Translations under genes and position numbers: made by a program | The notes under the pieces: generated by a model | Told to the model about the DNA's origin: nothing | The model's database searches: none | The model's input: the letters and a program-made list of their open reading frames with translations, nothing else | Shown here: one piece after another, positions 1 to 7,777 of the stretch | Position numbering within the stretch: position 1 is the stretch's first letter | Layout: each line of letters begins with the position of its first letter | Origin: Geodermatophilaceae bacterium URHA0031 | Lineage (GTDB): Bacteria; Actinomycetota; Actinomycetes; Mycobacteriales; Geodermatophilaceae | Assembly: GCA_000620205.1 (NCBI GenBank) | Contig: JHVP01000010.1 | Location: forward strand, 124,001-188,000 | DNA: 64,000 bases | Direction: 5' to 3'

Positions 1-1008
1 CAGACCATGATCGAGTCCAGCTTCCCCTCCGAGGCCGGCGTGATGATGCGCAACCTGGAGAACCGCGGCAACCCGTGGGGCGTGGGCGGCAACGTCCGCG
101 AGGATTGGATGAAGGACCTGGACTTCGAGGTCCGGCAGGTCGACGGCGCGATCGACGACGACGTCGAGTACCTGTTCTGGGTGGGCTGCGCCGGTGCCAT
201 CGACGACCGGGCCAAGAAGGTCACCAAGGCCGTCGCGGAGCTGCTGCACCTCGCCGGCGTGGAGTTCGCCGTCCTCGGCTCGGGCGAGACCTGCTCGGGC
301 GACCCGGCCCGCCGGATGGGCAACGAGTTCCTCTTCCAGCAGCTGGCCATGGAGAACGTCGAGACCCTCAACGCGGTCTTCGAGGAGCGCCCGGCCGGCC
401 GGCGGAAGATCGTCGCCACCTGCCCGCACTGCTTCAACTCGATCAACCGCGAGTACCCGCAGCTGGGCGGCGACTACGACGTCGTGCACCACACCCAGCT
501 GCTGGGCCGGCTGGTCGAGGAGGGCCGGCTGACCCCGGTCACCCCGGTCGACCGCAAGGTCACCTACCACGACCCCTGCTTCCTGGGACGGCACAACAAG
601 GTCTACACGCCCCCGCGGGAGATCCTCGACTCCGTCCAGGGCCTGACCACCCAGGAGATGCACCGCTGCAAGGACCGCGGCTTCTGCTGCGGTGCCGGCG
701 GCGCGCGGATGTGGATGGAGGAGAAGATCGGCAAGCGGATCAACGTCGAGCGCACCGAGGAGGCGCTCGACCTCGACCCCGACGTCATCTCCACCGCCTG
801 CCCGTTCTGCATCACCATGCTGAGCGACGCGGTCACCAGCAAGAAGCAGGCCGGGGAGGCCAAGGAGCACGTCGAGGTGCTCGACGTGAGCCAGATCCTG
901 CTCCGCTCGCTGGCCCCGGTGGGCGCGCCGGGCACCGGGTCCGGGCCGGGCGTGGGCACCGAGCCCGACGACCCGGCCGGGACCGGCTCGCCGGCCACCC
1001 AGCACTAA
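1..1008 (+). CDS. (Fe-S)-binding CCG-domain protein, C-terminal part
   Basis: The reading frame is open from the window edge, so only the last 335 or so codons are present. The visible part holds two cysteine-rich CCG-type domains as in heterodisulfide reductase HdrD, GlpC and LutA relatives. The first has GCAG, a TCSGD element and CPHC. The second has the classic HDPC, GFCCGAGG and ACPFC motifs. Such domains bind an Fe-S cluster and pass electrons between a quinone or flavoprotein and a substrate. Family members of this type in Actinobacteria usually carry an N-terminal ferredoxin-like or membrane part, which would lie upstream of the window. The last 40 residues are a Gly/Pro/Thr-rich disordered tail. 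The TAA stop is directly followed by a 59-nt structured repeat. The electron partner is not visible here. Confidence 0.85.
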   Translation, partial: QTMIESSFPSEAGVMMRNLENRGNPWGVGGNVREDWMKDLDFEVRQVDGAIDDDVEYLFWVGCAGAIDDRAKKVTKAVAELLHLAGVEFAVLGSGETCSGDPARRMGNEFLFQQLAMENVETLNAVFEERPAGRRKIVATCPHCFNSINREYPQLGGDYDVVHHTQLLGRLVEEGRLTPVTPVDRKVTYHDPCFLGRHNKVYTPPREILDSVQGLTTQEMHRCKDRGFCCGAGGARMWMEEKIGKRINVERTEEALDLDPDVISTACPFCITMLSDAVTSKKQAGEAKEHVEVLDVSQILLRSLAPVGAPGTGSGPGVGTEPDDPAGTGSPATQH

Positions 1009-1067
1009 AGGACCACCCTTCCCCCCACGCCTCGCACGCTCGGCGCGGTTCCCTGAAGGGTGGCCGT
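1009..1067 (+). repeat. 59-nt stop-adjacent hairpin element, copy A
   Basis: The element starts at the base after the TAA stop of the Fe-S protein. The outer stem pairs CCACCCTT (1013-1020) with AAGGGTGG (1056-1063); a run of six C follows the left arm. An inner stem closes a loop reading TCGCACGCTC. It matches copy C at 62776 in 53 of 59 positions. Position 12/48 is T-A here and G-C in copy C, a compensatory change. It probably acts as a transcription terminator or a REP-like element; there is no T-tract. Confidence 0.75.
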
Positions 1068-1081
1068 AGGAGACTGAGGGC

Positions 1082-1642
1082 GTGAGCTCCTTCTTCGGTG
1101 GGGCCCGCGGGCGGGAGGACCCCGAGCTGGCCGCGGGCAACCGCCGCACCCGGCTGCACTACGCCCGCGACGTCAACGACCAGCGGGCGCTGGCCGACGA
1201 CACCCCGCCGATCCGGCGCGGCCGGAACTGGACCTGGTTCGCTGTCGCCGTCGTCGTGATGGCGGTGCTCGGCTTCGCCGGCAGTCGCGGGGCCGAGGAG
1301 GTGCCGATCACCGCCGACTGCGACACCCCCGGCATCGCGGTCGCGAGCAGCCAGGTGACCGCGGGGCAGGCGCTGCGCTTCCGGCTCACCGGTCCCGACG
1401 ACACCGACTACGTGGTCACCCTGGACGGCGAGCCGGTCCGCGGGGACGCCGGCAGCACGGTCTCGTACACCCAGACGGCGGCCGGCCCCGCGCTGCAGCT
1501 GCAGCAGTGCCTGAGCCCGACGCTGCTGCTGGCCGCACCGGCCGGGGACGGTCCGCACGAGCTGACGCTGCTGCGGCTGGCCGCGGACGGCAGCACCACG
1601 CCCGCCGCGACGACCACCGTCCAGGTGAGCGGCACGCGCTGA
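1082..1642 (+). CDS. Conserved hypothetical single-pass membrane protein
   Basis: 186 residues, GTG start. The N-terminal 45 residues are polar and charged, with an ARDVNDQRALADDTPPIRRGRNW segment broken by a tryptophan-rich start of one hydrophobic helix (about residues 46-63, WTWFAVAVVVMAVLGF). The C-terminal part is probably extracytoplasmic, with two cysteines (near residues 80 and 140) that could form a disulfide, and beta-rich sequence. I do not recognise a named family. It stands between the Fe-S protein and a DUF389 protein on the same strand, separated from the first by the 59-nt hairpin element, so it may have its own promoter. Confidence 0.7.
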   Translation: MSSFFGGARGREDPELAAGNRRTRLHYARDVNDQRALADDTPPIRRGRNWTWFAVAVVVMAVLGFAGSRGAEEVPITADCDTPGIAVASSQVTAGQALRFRLTGPDDTDYVVTLDGEPVRGDAGSTVSYTQTAAGPALQLQQCLSPTLLLAAPAGDGPHELTLLRLAADGSTTPAATTTVQVSGTR

Positions 1643-1650
1643 GCGCACGG

Positions 1651-1656
1651 TAGACA
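1651..1656 (+). promoter_or_regulatory. Candidate -10 element for a leaderless mRNA
   Basis: TAGACA lies 6 nt before the GTG start of the DUF389 gene, and no Shine-Dalgarno sequence is present. This is the spacing expected if transcription starts at or next to the start codon. The same arrangement recurs at many genes in this window. Confidence 0.4.
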
Positions 1657-1662
1657 TCGCGG

Positions 1663-2628
1663 GTGCTCCTCCACCTCCGCGTCACGGTCCCGGCCGGGCG
1701 CAGCGCCGACGTGCTGCAGCTGCTCGACAGCGATCCCGGCGTCGCCCACCTGGCGCTCGTCCGGGGTGGCTCCGTGCGGCCGGAGGGCGACCTCTTCCTC
1801 GTCGACGTCGCCCGCGAGTCGGCCGACCAGCTGATCGACGCGCTGCGCGGGCTGCACGTGGACCGGGACGGCGGCATCGCGATGGAGACCGTGGACGCCG
1901 CGGTGTCCCGACCCGCGGAGGACGCCGAGCGCCGGGCACCGGGGAGCGGCTCGGACGCCGTCGTCTGGGAGCAGGTCGTCCGCTCGACCGCCACGGACGC
2001 GACGCTGTCGGTGTCCTACCTGGCGTTCCTGACCATCGCGACCCTGCTGGCCGCGGTGGCGATCGTGAACGACTCCGCGCCGCTGGTCATCGGCGCGATG
2101 GTGCTGGGGCCGGAGTTCGGGCCGCTGGCCGCGCTCGCCGTCGCCTTGGTCCAGCGCCGCAGCAGGATCGCCCGGCAGGCGCTCGTCTCGCTCGCCGTGG
2201 GCTTCACCGTCGCCATCGCGGTCACCACGCTGGTCGCCCTGCTCGGTCGCGGCCTGGGCTGGTTCGACGCCGACGTGCTCGCCACGGACCGCCCGGCCAC
2301 CGCCTTCATCACCCAGCCGGACCGGTGGTCCCTGCTCGTCGCCGTCCTGGCCGGGATCGCCGGCGTCCTCTCGCTGACCTCGGCGCGGTCCGGTGCGCTG
2401 GTCGGGGTCTTCATCTCGGTGACCACCGTCCCGGCGGCCGGCGAGATGGGGCTGGCCCTCGCCGTGGGCAGCGGCACGGACTTCCGCGAGGCGGCCACCC
2501 AGCTGGGCGTGAACCTGGTCGGCATCCTCGCGGCGGCGCTGGGCACGCTGTTGCTGCAGAAGGCCGTCTGGCGCCGGGTCCCCCGGGTCGTCCCGCGCGT
2601 CCAGCGGGTCGGGCACGCCCGGGGCTGA
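1663..2628 (+). CDS. DUF389 domain-containing membrane protein
   Basis: 321 residues, GTG start. The first 100 residues are soluble and alpha/beta, starting LLHLRVTVPAGRS. They are followed by the DUF389 membrane domain (about residues 105-310) with several hydrophobic helices and the family-typical stretch DSAPLVIGAMVLGPEFGPLA. The family is widespread in bacteria and archaea; its transport role is unproven. Length is normal for the actinobacterial form. A candidate -10 box sits 6 nt before the start, so the gene is probably transcribed alone. The frame ends 45 nt before the next gene on the same strand. Confidence 0.88.
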   Translation: MLLHLRVTVPAGRSADVLQLLDSDPGVAHLALVRGGSVRPEGDLFLVDVARESADQLIDALRGLHVDRDGGIAMETVDAAVSRPAEDAERRAPGSGSDAVVWEQVVRSTATDATLSVSYLAFLTIATLLAAVAIVNDSAPLVIGAMVLGPEFGPLAALAVALVQRRSRIARQALVSLAVGFTVAIAVTTLVALLGRGLGWFDADVLATDRPATAFITQPDRWSLLVAVLAGIAGVLSLTSARSGALVGVFISVTTVPAAGEMGLALAVGSGTDFREAATQLGVNLVGILAAALGTLLLQKAVWRRVPRVVPRVQRVGHARG

Positions 2629-2673
2629 CCCGCCGCCCGGGCGACCACCGCGGCTGGAGGAAGATGGCCGGAC

Positions 2674-3972
2674 GTGACCGCCGCCGCGCCGCCGAGACCG
2701 CCCGTGCAGCGCCGGGGCCTGCTGCTGGTCGGGGTCGCGATCGTGCTGACCGGGTTCAACCTGCGCACCGCGGTGAACAGCATCGGCCCGGTCCTCGCGG
2801 AGATCGAGCAGGGGCTGGGCATCTCCTCCGGGCTCGCCGGCCTCATCACCAGCATGCCGCTGCTCTGCTTCGCGGTGATCGGCTTCGCCGGGCCCCCGCT
2901 GGCCGCCCGCTACCGGGACGGGCACGTGCTGGCCGCGGCGCTGCTGGTGATGACCGCCGGGCTGCTCGTCCGGGTCGCCGTCCCGGCCGTGGCGTTCTTC
3001 CTGGTCGGCACCGTGCTGACCATGGTCGGCGGGGCGCTGGGCAACGTGCTGCTCCCGAGCCTGGTCAAGAAGTGGTTCCCCGACCGCACCGGCCTGCTGG
3101 TCGGCGCCTACAGCACCGCCCTGGCCATCGGCGGAGCGGTCGCGAGCGTCTCCACCGCGCCGATCGCCGAGGCCGTCGGCGTCGACGGCTGGCGCTGGGC
3201 CCTGGGCATCTGGACGGTCTTCGCGTTCCTGGCCGCGCTGCCGTGGCTCCTCGTCCCGAGGCACCCGGGCACCGGGGGCGGCGCGCGGCGCACGGTGCGG
3301 CTGCGGGCGCTGACCCGCAGCCGGCTGGCGTGGGTGATGGCGGCGTTCTTCGGCCTGCAGGCGGTGGAGGCCTACGTCGTCGTCGGCTGGACGGCGCAGT
3401 ACCTGCGCGACGAGGGGATGTCGGCGAGCAGCGCCGGCCTGCTGGTCGGGGTCAACGCGCTCATCGTCATCCCGCTCAACGCCGTCGTCCCGACGGCCGC
3501 GGTGCGGCAGCGGCTGCAGCGACCCATGCTGGTCGGCTTCGTCTGCTGCTACCTGGCCGGCTGGACCGGGCTGCTGCTGTCGCCGCTGGCCGTGACCTGG
3601 CTGTGGGTGTCGCTGCTCGGCGTGGGCATGGGGACCTTCTCGATGGTGCTGACCCTGATCGGCCTGCGCGGCCGCACGCCGGAGTCGGTGGCTGCGCTGT
3701 CCACCGTCTCGCAGGGCTGGGGGTACGCGCTGGCCGGCGCGGGGCCGCTGCTGGTCGGCCTGCTGCGCGGCCTGACCGGCGGGTACACCGGCATGTTCGT
3801 CATCGCCTACGTGTCGACCGCACTGCTGCTCGTCACCGGCTGGTTGATCTGCCGCGAGCGCTACGTGGACGACGAGGTGCCCGGGCTGTTCGAGGACCGC
3901 GCACCCGGGGACGGCGAGGCCGTCGTCGAGGCCGCCGGTACCGAGCCCGCGGTGGTCGTCCGGGAGGGCTAG
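2674..3972 (+). CDS. MFS transporter, CynX/NimT family
   Basis: 432 residues, GTG start. About twelve hydrophobic helices are visible, and the N-terminal GFNLRTAVNSIGPVL segment is characteristic of the CynX/NimT (cyanate and nitroimidazole transporter-like) branch of the major facilitator superfamily. The last 45 residues are acidic and probably cytoplasmic. Substrate cannot be read from sequence; characterised relatives move cyanate, and many are drug exporters. The stop overlaps the convergent methyltransferase stop by 4 nt, so there is no room for a separate terminator. Confidence 0.85.
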   Translation: MTAAAPPRPPVQRRGLLLVGVAIVLTGFNLRTAVNSIGPVLAEIEQGLGISSGLAGLITSMPLLCFAVIGFAGPPLAARYRDGHVLAAALLVMTAGLLVRVAVPAVAFFLVGTVLTMVGGALGNVLLPSLVKKWFPDRTGLLVGAYSTALAIGGAVASVSTAPIAEAVGVDGWRWALGIWTVFAFLAALPWLLVPRHPGTGGGARRTVRLRALTRSRLAWVMAAFFGLQAVEAYVVVGWTAQYLRDEGMSASSAGLLVGVNALIVIPLNAVVPTAAVRQRLQRPMLVGFVCCYLAGWTGLLLSPLAVTWLWVSLLGVGMGTFSMVLTLIGLRGRTPESVAALSTVSQGWGYALAGAGPLLVGLLRGLTGGYTGMFVIAYVSTALLLVTGWLICRERYVDDEVPGLFEDRAPGDGEAVVEAAGTEPAVVVREG

Positions 3973-4742
3973 ACGCGCAGCTGCAGCGCCCGGAGGAGCT
4001 CGGTGGACCGGTCGCGCGGCACCTCGGGCGAGCGGGTGAGCAACGCGACCGCCACGACGTAGGAGCCCTCCCCGGCCCAGCCGTGGCCCTCCGCGGTGAG
4101 CCGGGCGATGTGCTCGGCGACCTTGGGCTCCGCGCTGTACGCGCCGAACTCCAGCCCCATCGCGAGGTAGTTGGCCACCCGGTAGCCCAGCTCACCGGCC
4201 GCGGCCAGCGTCGCCGCCGGGTCGGAGTAGCTGGGCAGCGCGACCAGCAGGTGGTCGAAGCCGGCCTTGAGCAGCCGCAGCACCAGGTCGTTGCCGTACC
4301 AGCCGCCCCACAGCTCCGGCATGAGGATGTCGCCGTCCGGGGCGGGGATGTAGGGCGGGTTGGCGATCACCGTGGAGGTGCGCGCGCCCTCGGGGGAGGA
4401 GGCCCAGGCGAAGAAGTCACCGAGCTCGACGGTGTACCGGTCGCCGACCCCCAGGTCGTCGATCGTCCGGCGGGCGCGCTCGACCGAGGCGGGGCTGATG
4501 TCGGTGCCGTGCACGGTCAGCCCCGGGACGGCGCGGACGACGTGCGCGATGGCGCGGGCGTCACCGCTGCCCAGCTCGGCCACGCCCTCGGTCTGCCACG
4601 GGACCACGGCGGCGTACTGGGTGAGCAGCAACTGGACCGAGAAGGCGTAGTGCGCCGACTCCTCGGCGCAGTCGAAGGAGCCGTTCCCGGCCTGGTCGCC
4701 CGACGGCTGCGGCAGCAGGAGTGCGGTGTCCCGGGGGTCCAT
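3969..4742 (-). CDS. Class I SAM-dependent methyltransferase
   Basis: 257 residues. The SAM-binding core is visible: motif I VAELGSGDARAIAH (about residues 52-65), the acidic HGTDIS strand end, and a catalytic NPPY motif (residues 127-130, in VIANPPYIP). NPPY is typical of enzymes that methylate amide or amino nitrogens, such as PrmC/HemK or N6-adenine methyltransferases; the target here is not known. The N-terminus carries a short extension before the helical lid. The gene converges on the upstream MFS gene. A TAGGAA box lies 7 nt before ATG, so the message may be leaderless. Confidence 0.82.
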   Translation of the reverse strand: MDPRDTALLLPQPSGDQAGNGSFDCAEESAHYAFSVQLLLTQYAAVVPWQTEGVAELGSGDARAIAHVVRAVPGLTVHGTDISPASVERARRTIDDLGVGDRYTVELGDFFAWASSPEGARTSTVIANPPYIPAPDGDILMPELWGGWYGNDLVLRLLKAGFDHLLVALPSYSDPAATLAAAGELGYRVANYLAMGLEFGAYSAEPKVAEHIARLTAEGHGWAGEGSYVVAVALLTRSPEVPRDRSTELLRALQLRV

Positions 4743-4749
4743 GGACGCC

Positions 4750-4755
4750 TTCCTA
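4750..4755 (-). promoter_or_regulatory. Candidate -10 element, leaderless methyltransferase
   Basis: On the minus strand TAGGAA is separated by 7 nt from the ATG at 4742. There is no ribosome binding site between them. Confidence 0.3.
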
Positions 4756-4816
4756 CCCCGGACGGCTGTCCGTCATCCGGTCCCGCACCACAGTTCATCC
4801 GGCCGTAGGACGCCCG

Positions 4817-5425
4817 TCAGGTGGGCAGCGCGTCCCCTACGGCGGCGCGCCGGGTCTCGGCCCGGCTGAAGTTGCGGAACGACCGGGACGGCGTGGGCCC
4901 CCGCTGGTCCTGGTAGCGGGAGCCGTAGACGGCCGAGCCGTAGGGGTGCTCGGCCGCGGAGCTCAGCTGGAACAGGCAGAGCTGGCCGATCTTCATGCCC
5001 GGCCAGAGCGTGATCGGCAGGTTGGCGACGTTGGACAGCTCCAGGGTGATGTGACCGGAGAACCCCGGGTCGACGAAGCCGGCGGTCGAGTGCGTCAGCA
5101 GCCCGAGACGCCCGAGCGAGCTCTTCCCCTCGAGCCTCGCTGCCAGGTCGTCCGGGATGCTCACCACCTCGAGCGTCGAGCCGAGCACGAACTCGCCGGG
5201 GTGCAGCACGAACGGCTCGTCGCCGGCGGGCTCCACCAGCGTGGTCAGGTCGTCCTGCTGCTGCGCCGGGTCGATGTGGGTGTACCGGGCGTTGTTGAAC
5301 ACCCGGAAGAACCGGTCGAGCCGGACGTCGATGCTCGAGGGCTGCACCATCGCGGCGTCGTAGGGCGCCAGGCCCAGCCGGCCGTCGGCCAGGGCGGCCC
5401 GGATGTCGCGGTCGGACAGCAGCAT
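4817..5425 (-). CDS. dcd: dCTP deaminase (probably bifunctional, dUMP-forming)
   Basis: 202 residues from the start [12 protein letters not shown]. The Dcd signature [18 protein letters not shown] is intact, followed by the ITLELSN strand that carries the catalytic Glu and the C-terminal [12 protein letters not shown] segment that closes over nucleotide. The enzyme converts dCTP to dUTP, and in the mycobacterial type goes on to dUMP, supplying thymidylate synthesis. The sequence follows the mycobacterial bifunctional type closely from memory, so dUMP formation is likely but not proven. A longer frame begins 19 codons upstream, but MLLSDRDI is the family start, and a TAGACT box stands 7 nt before it. 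Confidence 0.95.
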   Translation of the reverse strand: MLLSDRDIRAALADGRLGLAPYDAAMVQPSSIDVRLDRFFRVFNNARYTHIDPAQQQDDLTTLVEPAGDEPFVLHPGEFVLGSTLEVVSIPDDLAARLEGKSSLGRLGLLTHSTAGFVDPGFSGHITLELSNVANLPITLWPGMKIGQLCLFQLSSAAEHPYGSAVYGSRYQDQRGPTPSRSFRNFSRAETRRAAVGDALPT

Positions 5426-5432
5426 GGCGGCG

Positions 5433-5438
5433 AGTCTA
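5433..5438 (-). promoter_or_regulatory. Candidate -10 element for leaderless dcd
   Basis: TAGACT on the minus strand, with 7 nt to the ATG of dcd at 5425. It fits the TANNNT consensus, and the gene lacks a Shine-Dalgarno sequence, which supports the chosen start. Confidence 0.5.
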
Positions 5439-5564
5439 GGGAGTCCCCCACCCGGCGCGGCCACCTGCCGACCGGAGCCCACCGGGGTCCGGCGACGCGC
5501 GCGGGTGTTGCTAGGCTGTCTTCCGAGGCCCCGAGCTGCGTGTGAACCTGCAGCTCAGGCTCTC

Positions 5565-5635
5565 GCGGGTGTAGTTCAATGGTAGAACATCAGCTTCCCA
5601 AGCTGACAGTGCGAGTTCGATTCTCGTCACCCGCT
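5565..5635 (+). tRNA. tRNA-Gly (anticodon CCC)
   Basis: A 71-nt cloverleaf. Acceptor arms are GCGGGTG (5565-5571) and CACCCGC (5628-5634) with discriminator T5635. The D arm region contains AGTTCAATGGTAGAAC. The anticodon stem TCAGC/GCTGA encloses loop TTCCCAA, giving anticodon CCC at 5597-5599. The T arm carries GTTCGATTC. CCA is not encoded. A TAGGCT hexamer at 5512-5517 is a possible -10 box. The tRNA reads GGG codons, which are frequent in this GC-rich genome. Confidence 0.95.
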
Positions 5636-5673
5636 CTCTCGTCTCCGGGCTGCCGTGCAGCCAGGCTGGTGCC

Positions 5674-6222
5674 GTGACCACCTCCGGCGTCCGGCTGCGG
5701 GCCGCGCCGACCGCGGACCTCTCCCCTGCCGAGCTCACCCGGCTCCGCGCTCTGCTCGACGACGCCTTCGCCGGGCGCTTCGGGGACGACGACTGGTCGC
5801 ACGCCCTGGGTGGCGTGCACGTGCTCGCCGAGGCGGACGGCGAGCCCGTCGGGCACGGTGCGGTCGTCGTCCGGCAGCTCGTCGCCGGGGAGCGCACGCT
5901 GCGCACCGGCTACGTCGAGGCGGTCGCGACCGCCGCTCCCTGGCGCCGGCGCGGTGTCGGGTCCGCGGTCATGGCCGAGGTGGAGCGGCTGGTCGCCGGC
6001 GGCTTCCAGCTGGGCGCCCTCTCCTCCAGCCGGCAGGCGGTGGGGCTCTACGCGGCACGGGGCTGGCACCGGTGGACCGGCGCCGTCGCCGCGCTCACCC
6101 CGGCGGGCATCGTCGACAGCCCCGGTGAAGCGGTGTTCGTCCTGCCGACTCCGCACACCCCGGCCGGGCTGGACACCTCCGCCCGGCTGGTCTGCGACTG
6201 GCGGCCGGGCGACCCGTGGTGA
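5674..6222 (+). CDS. aac(2')-I: Aminoglycoside 2'-N-acetyltransferase, AAC(2')-I family
   Basis: 182 residues, GTG start, the same length as mycobacterial AAC(2')-Ic. It is a GNAT fold enzyme that would move acetyl from acetyl-CoA to the 2'-amino group of aminoglycosides. Family-specific segments are clear: FAGRFGDDDWSHALGG near residue 35, the TGYVEAVA strand, acetyl-CoA loop RRRGVGS, GALSSS, LYAARGWHRW, and the closing LDTSARLVCDWRPGD. These match AAC(2')-Ic far beyond generic GNAT similarity. In mycobacteria such genes are chromosomal and intrinsic, so the native role may be a cell-wall or metabolite amine. A CAGGCT box 6 nt before GTG suggests a leaderless message. It converges on fdhA across a strong hairpin. 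Confidence 0.88.
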   Translation: MTTSGVRLRAAPTADLSPAELTRLRALLDDAFAGRFGDDDWSHALGGVHVLAEADGEPVGHGAVVVRQLVAGERTLRTGYVEAVATAAPWRRRGVGSAVMAEVERLVAGGFQLGALSSSRQAVGLYAARGWHRWTGAVAALTPAGIVDSPGEAVFVLPTPHTPAGLDTSARLVCDWRPGDPW

Positions 6223-6252
6223 GGCCGGCCCGGGCAGGCGCCCGGGCCGGCC
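6223..6252. terminator. Bidirectional hairpin between aac(2')-I and fdhA
   Basis: A perfect 13-bp stem GGCCGGCCCGGGC/GCCCGGGCCGGCC closes a 4-nt AGGC loop. It fills the gap between two convergent genes. There is no T-tract, as is common for actinobacterial terminators. Confidence 0.7.
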
Positions 6253-6258
6253 GTCCCG

Positions 6259-7500
6259 CTAGGCGGCGCGTCCGTTGCCCGCGCTGCCCTTGACCATGCC
6301 GTGCGGGTCGATGACGTACTTCTTCGCCGCCCCGGAGTCGAACTCCTGGTACCCCCGCGGGGCGTCGTCCAGCGAGATCGTCGTGGCGTTGACCGCCTTC
6401 GCGATCTGCACCCGGTCGTTGAGGATCGCCATCATCAGCTTGCGGTTGTACCTCATGACCGGGCACTGGCCGGTGGTGAAGGACAGCGACTTCGCCCAGC
6501 CGGTGCCCAGCGAGAGCGACAGCGCCCCGACCTTCGCGGCGTCGTCGATCCCACCCGGGTCGCCGGTGACGTAGAGCCCCGGGATGCCGACCTGACCGCC
6601 GGCCGCGGTGAGCTCCATGAGCGAGTTGAGCACCGTCGCCGGGGCCTCGTGGCTCGAGTCGTGCCCGTGGCCGCGGGCCTCGAAGCCGACCGCGTCGACC
6701 GCGGCGTCCACCTCGGGTACGCCGAGGATCTGCTCGACCTGCTCCTGCGGGCTGCCCGCGGAGACGTCGACCGTCTCGCAACCGAAGCTGCGCGCCTGCT
6801 CCAGCCGCTCCTTGTTCAGGTCACCGACGATGACGACCGCGGCGCCGAGCAGCTGCGCTGATGCCGCGGCTGCCAGGCCGACCGGCCCGGCGCCGGCGAT
6901 GTACACCGTCGACCCGGTGGTCACCCCGGCCGTGTAGCAGCCGTGGTACCCGGTCGGGAAGATGTCCGAGAGCATGGTCAGGTCCAGGATCTTGGCCAGC
7001 GCCTGGTCCCGGTCGGGGAACTTGAGCAGGTTCCAGTCCGCGTAGGGGACCGTGACGTACTCGGCCTGCCCGCCGACCCAGCCGCCCATGTCGACGTAGC
7101 CGTAGGCAGCCCCGGGACGGGCCGGGTTGACGTTCAGGCAGATCCCGGTCTTGCCCTCCTTGCAGTTCCGACATCGCCCGCAGGCGATGTTGAACGGCAC
7201 CGAGCACACGTCGCCGACCTGGATGAACTCGACGTCCGAGCCCTTCTCGACCACCTCGCCGGTGATCTCGTGCCCGAGCACGAGGTTCGGCGGCGCCGTG
7301 GTCCGGCCACGGACCATGTGCTGGTCGCTGCCGCAGATGTTGGTGGTGACCACCTTGAGGATGACGCCGTGGTTCAGCTTGCGCCCCACGTTCGCCGGGT
7401 TCACCCCCGGCCCGTCCTGCAGTTCCAGCTTCGGGTAGTCCGTCTGCTGTACCTCGACCTTGCCGGGCTCGATGTACGCAACGCCTCTGTTGCCTGCCAT
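6259..7500 (-). CDS. fdhA: Formaldehyde dehydrogenase, glutathione-independent (zinc alcohol dehydrogenase family)
   Basis: 413 residues. The catalytic zinc site begins at Cys56 (TTNICGSDQH) and the GHE motif near residue 76. The structural zinc lobe has Cys107, 110, 113 and 121. The Rossmann loop is IAGAGPVGLAA. The overall pattern, including the long insert around GYVDMGGWVGGQAEY and the HGHDSSHEAPATVLNSLM stretch, is that of FdhA. The enzyme oxidises formaldehyde to formate with NAD; some relatives dismutate aldehydes. A longer frame begins 39 codons upstream, but MAGNRGVAYI is preceded at the right distance by GAGGAG, which fixes the start. It diverges from the glycerol operon. Confidence 0.9.
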   Translation of the reverse strand: MAGNRGVAYIEPGKVEVQQTDYPKLELQDGPGVNPANVGRKLNHGVILKVVTTNICGSDQHMVRGRTTAPPNLVLGHEITGEVVEKGSDVEFIQVGDVCSVPFNIACGRCRNCKEGKTGICLNVNPARPGAAYGYVDMGGWVGGQAEYVTVPYADWNLLKFPDRDQALAKILDLTMLSDIFPTGYHGCYTAGVTTGSTVYIAGAGPVGLAAAASAQLLGAAVVIVGDLNKERLEQARSFGCETVDVSAGSPQEQVEQILGVPEVDAAVDAVGFEARGHGHDSSHEAPATVLNSLMELTAAGGQVGIPGLYVTGDPGGIDDAAKVGALSLSLGTGWAKSLSFTTGQCPVMRYNRKLMMAILNDRVQIAKAVNATTISLDDAPRGYQEFDSGAAKKYVIDPHGMVKGSAGNGRAA

Positions 7501-7777
7501 CTGGGAGCTCCTCGCGTAGTGGGATCCTGTTCGTCCGGACGGGTCCGCCACGGTGCCGGCGACGTCCTCCTCCCCTTCCGGCGGCGAGCCCATCGGGGAG
7601 TGTGCCCGCGACCACATCCGTTCGGGGGCGGTTGCCGCGCGCCGTCGGAGGTCACGTGCGGCGACCGGAACGCACGACCACCGGCGCGGCCGAACCCATT
7701 GCTCTGAGACTCAGCTCACTCCTACCGTGTCGCTCGCCCGGAGCGCACCCCGCGCCCCGCCGCTGCTGGAGGGCACC
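7501..7777. promoter_or_regulatory. Divergent intergenic region, fdhA / glpF
   Basis: 277 nt with no credible gene. It must hold the promoters of fdhA and of the glpF-dhaKLM operon. The only short palindrome seen is CTGAGACTCAG at 7704-7714, upstream of glpF; it could be an operator but nothing else supports that. An upstream reading-frame extension of glpF through this region has no ribosome binding site and is not favoured. Confidence 0.4.

Noticed and set aside
1408..3264. A 618-codon minus-strand frame over DUF389 and the MFS gene
   Set aside because: Low-complexity Arg/Gly/Gln/Asp sequence; the two plus-strand genes have clear family motifs and plausible starts.
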